From Stenocarpella maydis (taxonomy: Eukaryota > Ascomycota > Sordariomycetes > Diaporthales > Diaporthaceae), in NCBI GenBank assembly GCA_002270565.1, contig NQMI01000147.1, forward strand, positions 47,617 through 111,616: 64,000 nt of DNA. Direction: 5' to 3'. The notes under the pieces are model-generated. The model had not been told where the DNA came from and made no database searches. It saw only the letters and a list, made by a program, of their open reading frames with translations. Of the stretch, positions 21,630 to 32,373 are shown one piece after another (positions within the stretch are counted from its first letter, which is position 1; the number at the start of each line of letters is the position of its first letter). Position numbers and translations under genes: made by a program.

Positions 21630-23630
21630 GCTCGTGGACGGTAGAGTCAAGCTCCCACCTGCCGGGGTATAGATAGCACAGGTTGCTGGTACCGGCCTGA
21701 TAGAATTGAACCCCGTAATGAAAGACAGCGGGATGGAAGTGGTGACAAGAGAAGTTCTCATTTGGGTAGAAGCCGCGGTTGGTTTGCCGAGCTGCGCTTT
21801 TCAGAGCGTCGAGGAGGCAGGAGCCCATTTCAGCTCTTGGCATGGATTCTTCATTGGCAGGGCAGGCAACTTAGTGCCTGCGACCCCTCGTCCCCACTGA
21901 TGTGAGAGTTGCTGCGCAGGCCTCATTGAATTGATCATTTTTTGTTGACAAATATCGTACTGACGGACAAGACGGGGTTGGATAACTATGATTGGCCCAC
22001 TGCGCCTCAATGCCAGCAGATGCTACCTAGGTATTAAGGTTCTTTCTCCTATGAATGGTACAATAGTAACTGGTTTATTACCTACAGTCACTACAAGAAC
22101 GAAAAAAAAACAAGAGACTATCTGAATAACCAGGGGGAACACTGCGCTGACTCTCAACCCCCCCCCTTCCCCCCAGCCTTTTGCTGCGCTCGACTTACCT
22201 AATATAATCCGTCTGGGAGGGAAACTCTCCTCGCACTTCACTATGAACCCCTTTCGGCACCCCCCAACCCCAAATGAGGAGAGGAGTCGCCGTGCTTGGT
22301 GTGACGGGACGGCTCTATATACTCAAGTGCTACTAGGAAACTAGGAATATCTAATACGCCAGCTTGGATATTTGGGTCTTTATAGCTCAACTGGCTGTTA
22401 GACCAATCGTACCACGTTACCTAGTATTACGTAGTATGTGATACTGGGAAGGCATCTACGGGTAACACCCTGACTGTGCAAGGGCGCAAAAGACCCAGAA
22501 AAGATCCTTAATAGCTAATTATATACCCTGTAATGTTGATGTGTATGCCAGATCCCTTAGAAGAATCCCCTTCCGCTCCTACTTTGTGAGTAAAACTTTT
22601 ATAGGCTCACAAAGGATTACACTGTCTGCACACTTGGAGCAATCCGACAGTTATAATATATAGGTGGGTCTAGTACCATTCATGCGCTTGAGTCGTTCTC
22701 CTGATGCGGATTCCTCGGATGCAGTACCCAGATAGTGAGGGTCACTTGGGCACAACCAAAGCTATAAATGCCAACTCAGATTCACGTGCATATATATCCC
22801 AACATGCAGTCTGCTTGAGGCGGAAGCTAGACGTATTCTCGTTGAATCTTACAGTTGACAATGTTATTGCTGAACCCGCAGGTCTGATAAAAAAGTGATC
22901 ATGTTGCCAATGAACACAAAACTTTACCAGGGTAATCACTTACATTAAGTCATACCTCGCTCGAGTCTTTATATTCCCTAGATTACAGGGTTGTCAATGC
23001 GAAAGCCGGACTTTGAGTGGTCGCCACGGCGTCTATGCATGCCTTGAGGGGCTTCATCCTACCCGCCAAGACCACATGTGCAGGGTTGGAACGGCAATGA
23101 GTTCTCATGCTGCTAACCGAACTTCACATAGCAGTGAGAACAGTGATCTGGTCCAACCAATGACTCAGGTCGTGCGATACGGATCGCACGTCTCATCTTC
23201 CCGATTGGAGATGCTGAGTGCGTACAGGCGGGCACGTACAGGAAGCAGAGAATCCAGACGAGGTCGCACTGGTTGAGATTCTGGTCACCACCAGCAGAAC
23301 AGCATCTGGTTGGGTAGCTGATGTTGGATCTGGTTCTGCTGAATTACTGCGTGCCGGGGGTATTGTGCTCCCACGGAGTTTACCTACGAATCAAATCGAA
23401 TTACCGGGTCTTCACCGCCAGTGTGACACGAAAACGTAGAAAATTAATTGCATGGCGCTATCGAGACATGCATTACATGGTACCAACTCCATGCGTGCCC
23501 CCGAGTTGTCCGTCGGCACGCAGTTGGCCTACGCATAAGTATGACAAGATCTGGCATGTCGTGGTTTCCAACTCCGTGAGCCGCAGTCGTAACTCTACTG
23601 AATCGCCTCGCTCCAAACCCACCCTTGAGC
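21630..23630. other. Intergenic, no supported gene
   Basis: The stretch from about 21630 to 21900 may still be the HET leader. 22080-22120 has an A run and 22160-22172 a C run. 22300-22960 is AT-rich with many stops and may contain old repeat sequence. 22960-23630 has normal composition and presumably holds the promoter of the gene at 23631. No RNA gene seen. Confidence 0.4.
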
Positions 23631-25307
23631 ATGATGGGCAACAGTATTTCAGCTTGTCTCAGCGCCAAGCTGTGCCGTGTCCGGAAAAAGCACAGCATCC
23701 AGCCAGCCAGCCACATCTCCGACGCCATGGCAGATTTTATGCCAGATGACAAGCAGACTCCGCCTTACTTTTGGGGGGAAGAATGGAACCAGGAGAGGCG
23801 GTTCAAGCAACATGTGAAACATTGTGGATATGAAGAAGCACGCATACTCATTGGCCATGGCTCACAGGGGGATATCGAGAGGAATATCAGAAAAGGCCTG
23901 GAAGCAATCACGATGGCGTACAATCTCTTGAATGACGGCAACCGTGAAGCAGAGCACAAAGAAATATGCTCAGACTCCGACACCTCTTACCAACAGCGGC
24001 TCGAGAGGCTCAATGTTGTCGAGGTCTGTCTCTCTGATGACCTCCTGGCTTGGAAAAGAGCACACCAAGACCTTGGATGCCAGCTCTCTGAGGCCCAACG
24101 CGGTCGAAGGCGGGCTTCGAACGAGGTCATCCAGCTCCTCGGGGCCGAGGACTGGCCTGCACCGCTTCTGAACACGGATCTGCTCTTTGGAGCTGGCCTC
24201 ATGAACATGCTCATAGGTGCCTATGATGCCCGCGTCCTGTATAGCAACTACTGCGTCGATACAGACTCCTCGTATGAACAGAAGCCCGAGAGATCGTCCC
24301 ACGAGCCGCAAAAAGCAAACTCAATATTCCCCGCATTTCCGAAGCCTCAAAAGATCCCGCTTGGTGTTGAGCGTCGCAAGGCTGTCCAATCAGGGCTGGC
24401 GTACACCCACGGCAAGGCCGAGTTGGAGGCTCGTTGCGCCTCGCTCCCGGCGGACAAGACGGCAAAGACGGACCGCGAGACAGCTCATCTTGTGTACTTC
24501 TGTGAGGCCAATCGGGCAGGGATGGCGGCCGAGGCAATGGGACGATGTTTCGATGCTGCTGCCATTTATGACGACATGGTGTTCAGCAGCGCGGCAACCG
24601 ATATCGTAAACATCGGGGCGGACATGAGCAAGAGCGAGATTTTCAACTCAGTTTTGAACGCAGCGGACATCACAAATACCGGTGTAGTCACGGAAGAAGC
24701 ACTCCGCAAGGTCTATGACGCGTACGCTGCTGTTGGTGCACGATGTCTGACGGAGCGCTGGGCAGAGCCCGGGGGAGGAATGAACGGGATCCTCTACGTC
24801 TGGCACATACTGAATGATCGCAGCCGGTTTTTGAGGAAAGCGGCCCTTGGGTGGGGCAAAACACGCAGGGAGGAAACCAAAAGGGGACAGCGAGAGGCCG
24901 ACTTCGACGAGGTATTCAATATGGATTACCATACGACGGGATATAGCCGTGGCTTGAAGGTCGCTTGCAACGGGGCTGAGGTGTGTGATGGCGTTGAAAG
25001 GTTGTTAGAAACGGCGGGAACACAAAACAAGGAACTGCTTCGAAAGCTGTGGATGTGCCTCGCCATCTGGCCATTGAATTATGCCAGAGGTGGCATCGCG
25101 GACGCGGGACAAGAGGAACTCATTGTTCAGTCCCTGGCAACGGCGCTGGCCCAGGTGTATCACGATGGCTTAGTGCTTGAAGAGCAATGGCTAATCGCGC
25201 ATGCACACCACCACGCATGGCAGATCAACTACATGATGGAGGCTGCTTTGTTTGGAGGGTTGCTGGATGAGAACCCAATGATTAGTAGCTTTGAGGGTTT
25301 ATGTTGA
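23631..25307 (+). CDS. Unknown 558-residue helical protein, possible terpene-synthase-like fold
   Basis: Single exon. The frame opens with two ATGs, 23631 and 23634; the second gives MGNSISAC, a classic N-myristoylation signal (Gly2, Ser6) with a nearby Cys, so membrane attachment is possible. No signal peptide or membrane helix. The body is predicted by eye to be mostly helical and Ala/Leu/Glu-rich. Residues 323-336 read TDIVNIGADMSKSE. The D-x2-N-x3-D spacing recalls the NSE metal-binding triad of class I terpene synthases. However, I find no matching DDxxD motif upstream, so this is a hint only. The tail has WLIAHAHHHAWQ. No stop or shift, unlike its neighbours. Family not recognised; coding status is well supported by length and composition. 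Confidence 0.7.
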   Translation: MMGNSISACLSAKLCRVRKKHSIQPASHISDAMADFMPDDKQTPPYFWGEEWNQERRFKQHVKHCGYEEARILIGHGSQGDIERNIRKGLEAITMAYNLLNDGNREAEHKEICSDSDTSYQQRLERLNVVEVCLSDDLLAWKRAHQDLGCQLSEAQRGRRRASNEVIQLLGAEDWPAPLLNTDLLFGAGLMNMLIGAYDARVLYSNYCVDTDSSYEQKPERSSHEPQKANSIFPAFPKPQKIPLGVERRKAVQSGLAYTHGKAELEARCASLPADKTAKTDRETAHLVYFCEANRAGMAAEAMGRCFDAAAIYDDMVFSSAATDIVNIGADMSKSEIFNSVLNAADITNTGVVTEEALRKVYDAYAAVGARCLTERWAEPGGGMNGILYVWHILNDRSRFLRKAALGWGKTRREETKRGQREADFDEVFNMDYHTTGYSRGLKVACNGAEVCDGVERLLETAGTQNKELLRKLWMCLAIWPLNYARGGIADAGQEELIVQSLATALAQVYHDGLVLEEQWLIAHAHHHAWQINYMMEAALFGGLLDENPMISSFEGLC

Positions 25308-25643
25308 AGCGAGTTCGATGGAGACCACTTCTCGTCATAGCCTTTGGATTGATTGGCTTGGGTCTGGATTTTGAGCATTTTGTCAAATGTAACACGTGGC
25401 GAGGCTTTCGGTCAAGAGCTTCGAATCGCTGCCTTGCTGAAAGAGTGTGTGCAAAATAGCTCCCCGTCATACAAATACAATGGCGACACATGCCTCAAGA
25501 CATGCTCGAAAGTGCTGGTTGTTGGTTGCCTTCCAGTTCTCGCCACGCACCCACCAGGGCTTATTCCATACACATGCAGCTTGCAACGTTATAGGGACGT
25601 ATACGACATTATAACTCATGTCTCAAAACGCCACTGGGGATCA
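25308..25643. other. Intergenic between convergent genes
   Basis: About 335 bases between the stop of the 558-residue gene and the stop of the WSC gene. Nothing recognisable. Confidence 0.5.
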
Positions 25644-26699
25644 CTAAACCGTGTTTTTATACAGAGTGATGACGCCGTTGCCCCCGCAGATCTGCTTCTC
25701 GTTTCCAGGGCATTGAATATCGCATGCCATGGGGCAGTCCAGGTCGTAGGCGTTCTTTACACCTGGGGTGCGCTTGTTGGCACAGAAGCACCGGTTCCCA
25801 TCCTCTACACCGCTGTATTTGTAATTGCCGTTGGTGGCGCAGTAGCTCGTGCACACTGGAGTCATAGAAGTCAGCTTCCAAAGGAACCAAGTAAAGTCTC
25901 ATTGGAACATAGCGGGGACCAAGCCTCAGTGCGCTGATAGCCTGCGGGCCGTAAGCCCTAGAAAGGAGACCATTTTCTAGGTAGGGCTCAAAAAGTATGT
26001 GAAGGCTGCTTACTGTCCAGCGTCATGCCGTTCTTGACCCACAAAACATCTGGAAGTACACGACCCATCGCCAGTTCCATGTAACATGTATCAAAGGCCC
26101 ATATTCCGACCTTAGACGGCGGCTTAGCATACAACAACTTCGTGTTGTTGAAGACTGAGATCGATAGGCTTCCTCCGCACCTCTGGTTGTCATTTCCCGG
26201 ACACTTCATGTTGCATTAGTCCTGATTGGGATAGTATTTGGAGCCCCCAAGAAGTGTTTTGCCACAGTAGCAGTCTTTGCCAAACTCCAATCCCAAAAGA
26301 GGCACGTTCTTCGGGGCACAATATGTTATGCATTTCTCAATGGTCATGCCGGATGCATCACTGGTATATCCACTGTCAAGCGCATGTCCCGTTTTCAATT
26401 CAGCAGCGCAGCCGACTGAAGTTCTGTTAACTGACCCAGTCCAAATTTATCTTCCTTTTTGAAACAAATGAAATACGGAGAAATCGAGAAAATTGCTCAT
26501 GGTTTCCAAGCACCTGCTGGTCTCTGAAACTGCACTCGCATGAAGATGTCATAGATCGAAACGCTTGGGTAGGTCAAAGCTGCAATAAGACACGCTTACG
26601 GTATTCATATCCACGGAATGTATAACCTGGCTGCATCGTTCCATTGAATGCAACAACTGCTGCCGTTGATCGGCCCAGAAGAGTCGCAAAAGAAGGCAT
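25644..26699 (-). pseudogene. Two-domain WSC protein with an in-frame stop
   Basis: Model: exon 1 26699-26600, exon 2 26415-26014, exon 3 25855-25644. Exon 1 encodes a short hydrophobic N-terminus. The join gives GYEYLGCAAELKTGHALDSG, the start of a WSC domain, followed by MTIEKCITYC and LEFGKDCYCG. The first domain is interrupted by TAA at 26216-26218, immediately before CNMKCPGNDNQRCGG, which is still in frame. Exon 3 completes a second WSC domain (CTSYCATNG, CFCAN, IQCPGNEKQICGG). WSC domains are cysteine-rich, bind wall glucans and occur in wall-stress sensors and secreted proteins. There is no transmembrane segment, so this was probably a secreted protein. Intron 1 (184 nt) and intron 2 (158 nt) are long for this window. 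A sequencing error at the TAA is the main alternative. Confidence 0.62.
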
Positions 26700-27607
26700 T
26701 CTGAACTGGATGGTTCTAGGTAGACAGAGAGGGCACGGAGCGTGAGAAACGTAGTTTTGAATTACTCTTGGTATGTTAAAAAAAACAGAAAGGACCTTTG
26801 GATAGTAGGATTTATTAGCAAATACAGCCGTAAAAGTGGTGATTTAGTTTTGCTACTCATGGAAGAGGCTGAGTTCTCTCTACAGGCTTCCCCACGGGGT
26901 TTCCCAGTCCGAACTTTTGTAATCTCACCAAGCCAGGCAACAAAGCCTAGCACGGATAGATGCCGTCACTTCGATCAGCCTATTTACTTAGGGAGTAACA
27001 GAAGCCTTTAACTGCTCTCTGGGTGACCAGCGCGACGCGGAACAATGGTGCGGGCTGGTCCCGCTGAAGCTGACAGCTTGGTCTACATTGAAATCAATAT
27101 CTTCGCTTGTGACCTCAAGATTGGGTCACAAAAACCAGTCGTGGCCCGCTCATGAAAGTAAGCCCTTTGAGCAGTTTCGTCACACAGGCGGGAAGGTTGC
27201 ACTGGCGACGAAAGGAAGACTCGTCTCATTTCACCGCAATGAAAGACGCCGCGAGCTATGAGCACAGTTGACTTGCCACATACATTTAGGGTATCGCGCA
27301 GAATGGCGTTCTGTTGGATGGGAATCCCGGATCATGCACCAGGTTGTGGATCGGCAAAAGACTACAGCCGTATAGCTCACGAGGCAGAAAGTCCTCTCGA
27401 AGATTACACATGCGCAGGAACGTGCTCCAAAGCCCCGTGAATATTCCTTGTCCCAGTAGATAGCTCTAACCCTGTGGCGAATGGACTGCTGCTGAAGTTT
27501 GACAGCAGCTACAGCCCAGTTTCGAGCACAATCTCAAGTTATCAGATGTTGAGTTATCAGAATAAAGAACATATAGATTTCGGACAATATGAACCATTTT
27601 CTTCTGC
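26700..27607. other. Intergenic, no supported gene
   Basis: Moderately AT-rich, with short frames on both strands. Nothing recognisable. Contains the promoter of the WSC gene (minus) on its left side. Confidence 0.45.
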
Positions 27608-29108
27608 CTACGCTTTTTGGTATGCTGGTGGCACTGAAGACGCCACGCCAGGGGTCCTGAGGGTCATTGGCCTTGGCGTAATTGGTCGAGAGAAATTGCT
27701 GGCTGGGCTCTGAGGATGCGGTTGGTAGAGAGGAGTGGTCGGGATAGAGATCTGCAGTGATGAGTACAGGTTCTGCGGATTACCAGCCTGCTGTTGTGCC
27801 CGCGGTTGAGACTGTTTCTGCTTCTGGAGCTGCATTTCCTTGCTGGCTATCCGCCTCTCGACTCTCTTCCTCCTCCGGCCCTTGTGTTTGAACGCTATGA
27901 TGCCGTAGATCAATATCATAAGCAGTGATACTACCAGGAAACCTGCGAGAGCCCCCGGAGGGTATGGACTATATCTGTTGGCCAGCTGCAAGCCTATGCC
28001 GCCTTGGATGACGTCCAGAGCCATCAAGAATCGTCCGTACCATGCATCTACGGCGTTTGGAGTCAGCCGCCAAAATCAAATCAAAGCTTGGCCTCTGGTG
28101 CAACACCGATAGTGTACCTAGGTGCCTAGGTAGGAGAAACTTTCTTCTTGAGGGTGGCAGTGGAGCTTAGAAATTGTAACCCGGCAGCTGCTTACGGATA
28201 TTCCAAATGTGTTGGATGGGTCACGTATTGCAATACGAGTGGGGTGTTGTTCTTGTATTTCTCTCTGTCTTTCGAGTAGTGGGTGCAGTGGGCGTAGCCC
28301 GCCAGCTATCTCGGGTCTATATAGTGGGTGGTAGTTGCTTAGTAAGCAACTACGCCCTCTGGCTACAGTACGGTGGCTGTAGCGATAGCCCACCAATGTG
28401 CTGTTGCACACTACTATTGCCACAAAATGAGCAATACCTCTTGCTGGCTGATAGCCAAACGCTGGTGAGCAAATCCAATGAAGGGTTGAAATGCTGTCAG
28501 AGCAATCAACGCTGTACCAAGTCGAGGGTGTGCAGTGTTCCAGTTCTGCGATTCCGGATTAGCCGTGCCTGCTCTTCAGCTGTCCATCAACTCAGCTAAA
28601 CTATGCGGCCTTACAATTCCGGTCTGAGTTGCCATCCAGCATCCTAGCCCGAATCCAGCGGCCAGCATAGAAATACCTATCAGCTGGCAGCAAATATGAG
28701 CACACAACTGTCCACGTCCCGGTGGTCCGATGTGAGTTGCAATTGCGCCCAGTGGGAACACGACAACGTATGCTCCAGCCATCAAACATGCGTGCGCTGT
28801 CTGCATGGCCCCACTCAATATCGATGCTGGCAGACTTGGAACGTTTTCTGATGATGCTTCCGGGTTTCTTCTGTTATCTGTGCTCTGTCTGTTATGCAAC
28901 ACTACAGCATCGAGTTCTTGCGGCTCGCCGATATCTACCGATGTAGGAGTTGTTACATCGTCGCTCCTGGTAGCTTGCCAACCGCTATTGGCGAGTGCTA
29001 TAAGCGATTGTGAGCGTGGTATACAAATATGACACACCAAATATTCAGGCCCGTGTTCTTACCGGAAGTTGCAGCAAGCGTCGCGACACACACACTTGAT
29101 ATTTGCAT
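27608..29108 (-). pseudogene. Cytochrome b561-like membrane protein, interrupted
   Basis: Exon 1 29108-29063 gives a signal peptide (MQISSVCVATLAATSALA across intron 1, 29062-28998). Exon 2 is 28997-28615. Exon 3 starts at 28545 (NWNTAHPRLGTALIALTAFQ). The last exon is 28047-27608. Four conserved histidines sit at b561 haem-ligand positions: TAHACLMAGAYVVVFPLGA, LCAHICCQ, HPRLG and HAWYGRF. The tail after the last helix is basic, then Gln/Pro-rich. This is the membrane electron-transfer core found in fungal DOMON-b561 proteins, without the DOMON part. The junction between exon 3 and the last exon is unresolved. A 141-bp inverted-repeat element lies there, and the best-matching frame beyond it has a TGA. 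The gene may be broken, or a long intron may contain the element. Confidence 0.6.
28275..28415. mobile_element. Small inverted-repeat element (MITE-like)
   Basis: The ends are imperfect inverted repeats (AGTAGTGGGTGCA on the left, AGTAGTGTGCA read inward from the right). GTGGGC/GTAGCCC blocks also recur inverted inside. A near-central perfect palindrome arm GTAGTTGCTT / AAGCAACTAC lies at 28331-28353. Non-coding. No clear target duplication was found. It sits between exon 3 and the last exon of the b561-like gene. Confidence 0.6.
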
Positions 29109-29387
29109 GTTGGTGTTTGCGGTCAGCAGTGTTTGAGTAGCTACCTGTCGACACTGTTCCCTGGTGATCTTCTGCAAATATGACCTTTGAATTTATTTGG
29201 CTGAATGGTCAGAAAGTAGCCAGTAGTTGGGATGGATCCCAACAGCAATCAATCAGAGAGACGCCTCGATCGTCCAAAACCGTCAACAAAGAAATCCTGC
29301 CCAGGCACAGGACTATGAATCCGGAGCAATGACGGCCTGGAATGTGGACTAATTAAAGAAAGAACGTGTTAATTTGCGCCATCCACC

Positions 29388-30612
29388 TCAAGCCGGATGC
29401 CAACTCGATAGAAGTGTGGCCAGTTGCTCATGACGCTCAACTGCGTCTGAAAAACTCGGATACGTGGGTGGGCCTCCCTCTACAGACTCTGCGTGAAAAG
29501 CTTCGTAAAGCTGAGCAACGCAGCGGCCCACAATCGGCAGGCCCAACTCTTCCTCCCACTTGGGCCATTCCCATGGCTCAGTTCGGACCTCATCAGTCCC
29601 GAAATCTTGCACTTCAATCGTAACCGGCTCAGAATACGAGCCTGCGTGCAAAGACGTTCCGCTGGGCGATGTGAGCCGGATCTCCCCCTTCTCGCAGTTG
29701 ATGTGCCATGTTAGAGCCGGCTCTCCCTTGAATTGCTGTCCACGGCGGAAGCGGGCTATGAAGCTCGCGCCCTCCTGCGCCACTGCCGAGCCGCTCAAAG
29801 ACCCAGTGACCGTTATCAGGTCGGGGACATCGGATATGACCGTCTTGACAACCGTGTTTGTCGATGGGTCCCTCAGCTTCATTTCCGGTCGTTGGAGCTG
29901 AAGCCGGGAATGGAGATCCGACGCGTCCCCTATGACGGACTGGACATAGTCGAACACTTCGATCGATCTAAGTAACTCATCCCGATGTCATGATGTTCTA
30001 GGTCAAACACTTACTGTGCGCGAACCCGATCATAAAAACGTTCCCTCCAATCTTTTTGTCCGCGAAATATCCCAAACCCTGCGCGATTGTCTCTCGATCA
30101 ACTGTGCCACCATGTGCCCTCACCTCGCTACTGAGCAGCTTGCCCAGGCTGCCGCCGTGAAGGAGGGTCCTGAGCTTGAGTACTACCGGTGCTAGTCGCC
30201 CCTGCAGCCCTGCCATTGTACGGATTCCTTTTGTACTGGCGAGGCCAGCCAGCTCCCGCGAACGGGCAACGTCATGCGTCAATGGCCATTCGACGAACAC
30301 CGCCTTTCCAGCTTCGATACTAGGTTTTATGAGGTCGTAATGCGTATCCACGCGCGTACAGCAAAGCACGAGGTCGACTTCGGGGTCAGCAGCAAGTGCT
30401 GTGGGGTTGCCGTACGCCCGAACTTTTGAAACATCGAGTTCATAAGTACGGATTGCGTTCTGTGCGGATTCGACGCTAGAATTACAAAGCGCAACAATAT
30501 TGTACTTGGCCCGGCCGCGCGATGAGAGAAGATAAGGGAGGTGAGCGCTACTAGCCCACGAGGTCACAGCTGAGGACGACAGGCCGATGATGGCCAGGCG
30601 GATAGGCGCCAT
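29388..30612 (-). CDS. Gal80-like Gfo/Idh/MocA oxidoreductase
   Basis: Two exons: 30612-30015 and 29956-29388 (388 residues), intron 58 nt. The join restores FAHMFDYVQSVIGD. N-terminal Rossmann start IRLAIIGLSSSAVTSWASSA at residues 4-23, then DLVLCCTRVDTHYDL and VEWPLT about 107-112 (the EKP-like position; Trp-Pro here as in Gal80-type proteins). The C-terminal TYPSFSDAVERH motif is usual for the family. Yeast Gal80 is a catalytically inactive member that binds NAD(P) and represses Gal4. Most filamentous-fungal relatives are uncharacterised and may be true dehydrogenases of sugars. The start at 30612 follows the family N-terminus. The gene is intact although the RIP island starts within about 450 bases. 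Confidence 0.88.
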
Positions 30613-31039
30613 GGTGCGCTGGGTAGGTGGGTTGCAAGGGAAGTAAGGTAACATACGTAGTACGAAGAATACAGACAATATCAGAGAACCCCGACAATTT
30701 CTACAGGCTGATGCTTATATGTTAATAATTACCATGGACGGCTTGGTAATGCAATGCATTTATAAGCAGGGAACCTGCAGGATGGTTAGCGTCACCACCG
30801 CTAGTGCACACCATGTTTTTCTTTCGGAGGAACTTGAAAGGAGAGCCGATATAATTCCTCAGAAGCAGAATTTAACAGACTTGAAATTAGTTTAGTTAGT
30901 TTAGTTTTTGTTTAAAATTAAACTAAAAGTAAGTTAACTAATTTACTAAAATACTAAACTAACTAAAAACTAACTATAATTTAACAAAAAACCTAAGAAC
31001 AAAAGTAAGTCCTTATATAATTTTTTAAAACCTAAATTT
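30613..31039. other. Boundary between gene arm and RIP island
   Basis: Promoter side of the Gal80-like gene. From about 30870 the sequence turns into low-complexity TTAGTTTAGTTT / AAACTAAAC tracts that are partly inverted copies of one another, then reaches the 5' LTR at 31040. No gene. Confidence 0.6.
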
Positions 31040-31244
31040 TGTTGGAATAGCACTTAGGATCGCACATCAGTATGGGGACGAGGTGGCTTAGTCAGCCACC
31101 TAGGTACCGCACGGAGGCCTTGAGCCCCTACCGTGTGCTTCCCCTCCCTCGTTTCAGAACCTAGATAGATCATCAAATAACGGAACCAGTTTGACAACCA
31201 CTATACGTACGTACCAACAGCCATATAGCAAAGGCCATTTAATA
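31040..31244 (+). repeat. 5' LTR of the copia element
   Basis: Begins TGTTGGAATAGCAC and ends GGCCATTTAATA; the matching copy at 39632 ends GGCCATTCAACA, so the original ends were TG..CA with inverted TGTTGAAT-like termini. About 205 bp. Contains a CACCTAGGTACCGCACGGAG block. Confidence 0.85.
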
Positions 31245-31320
31245 CTAATTAGTAATTGCTTAGCGCGATTACAGATTAGCAAGAGTAAAGAGACAAGCCC
31301 CTATATAACTCCCTAGCTGC

Positions 31321-31774
31321 ACTACCGAATGAGGATTGGGAAGCAGAACAGCCAGAGTTATATGCTTGTGCTAAGAGCCTAGGGATCTCCTCAACCAAGC
31401 TGCAGCGCAGCACGAGAAAGGAGGTTACCTAGAAGATAATCTCTATCTATTTTATATAAATTACACCTATTACTATTAAATAAGGATTAGGAGATAGTAT
31501 GAGAGGTAATCTATATAAATAAGATAGAGGGAGTATATGCAACTATATAATAAAATACCTTAACCCATATGAACTAATATAGAAACTATTAAGATATTAG
31601 CTATATTAAATAACCCTGAAGAGAATGTTCCCAGACCTTCCGACTAAAATATAGAAAGACTACCTCCTATAGTTATATATAAAGAAATAGCTAAAGGGAG
31701 TATAATACTAATCTTAAGGTAGTGATAATAGATAGACCTATAATTCTAAGATGAGAATAAGATCAACCTAGAAG
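31321..31774 (+). repeat. 454-bp direct duplication, copy A
   Basis: Same length and order as 32374-32827. The first two thirds differ mainly by transitions and the last 130 or so bases are identical. Copy A ends directly at the single ambiguous base N at 31775. The two copies flank the LTR-like repeat at 31780-32372. Either a real duplication or an assembly join. Confidence 0.8.
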
Positions 31775-31779
31775 NTAGT

Positions 31780-32372
31780 TGTTAAACGGAACCGCTCAGC
31801 AGGGCGTTGGCACTTCCTGCAAGGAGTTACCCTAGACTTCTTGTAAGGAGTTACCCTAGACTTCTAGTAAGGAGTTACCCTAGACTTCTTGCGAGTCAGG
31901 CGATTTTCGCTGAGTACGCCTAGTGCGTGCGCGACGCAAGATGAGTTTGGTGGCCGTGAGTCGATTATTTTGGCCTGCATTTGCACCTTAATTCAGACCT
32001 CTGCATTACCCTTATTTCTTACCCAAAAAGTATATAACTTAGTGCATTAGATAGCTTGATTTCTGAAGTTTGTATGTACTTAATTTGGGCATTACCAGGG
32101 CTATGGTTGGCTGGTGGCTTGGAACCAAAGATGGTGTGTTGGAAGGGCGAATTTTCCGGCATTTGCAAATTTGCACCAGAGCCTACCGCAGCGTGCCCAG
32201 GGGTGAGACAGGGTCGGAGGGTATATAAGGAGGGCTTACAGAAGCCCAACTTAATTCAATACAAAGTTGTCCAGACCATTGTCAATCGTCCCAATTCGCC
32301 TCAGAGCACCACACTGCGACCCTGCCGAAACACACGCTGAACTGAATGCTATTCTATAGCACAAATTCATCA
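31780..32372 (+). repeat. Third-family solo-LTR-like repeat, copy 1
   Basis: About 593 bp, TG..CA ends (TGTTAAACGG ... AATTCATCA). Contains three 24-bp units of the CAAGGAGTTACCCTAGACTT type at about 31818-31892. A TATA-like box TATATAAGG at 32222 and a GC-balanced 3' part look like an LTR promoter and R region. It is much less RIP-mutated than the sequence around it. A 94-codon open frame (32056-32340) survives and is shared with copy 2, although an LTR is not expected to code. Confidence 0.75.
32222..32230 (+). promoter_or_regulatory. TATA-like box in the LTR-like repeat
   Basis: TATATAAGG, followed by a GGGCTT..AAGCCC short inverted repeat about 5 bases on. Conserved at 47802 in copy 2. 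The position, about 140 bases before the 3' end, fits a retrotransposon LTR promoter. Confidence 0.45.
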
Positions 32373-32373
32373 G

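Noticed and set aside
32056..32340. 94-codon frame conserved between two copies of the 0.6-kb repeat
   Set aside because: The conservation is explained by the DNA being near-identical; it spans the presumed TATA and transcript start of an LTR and shows no domain.
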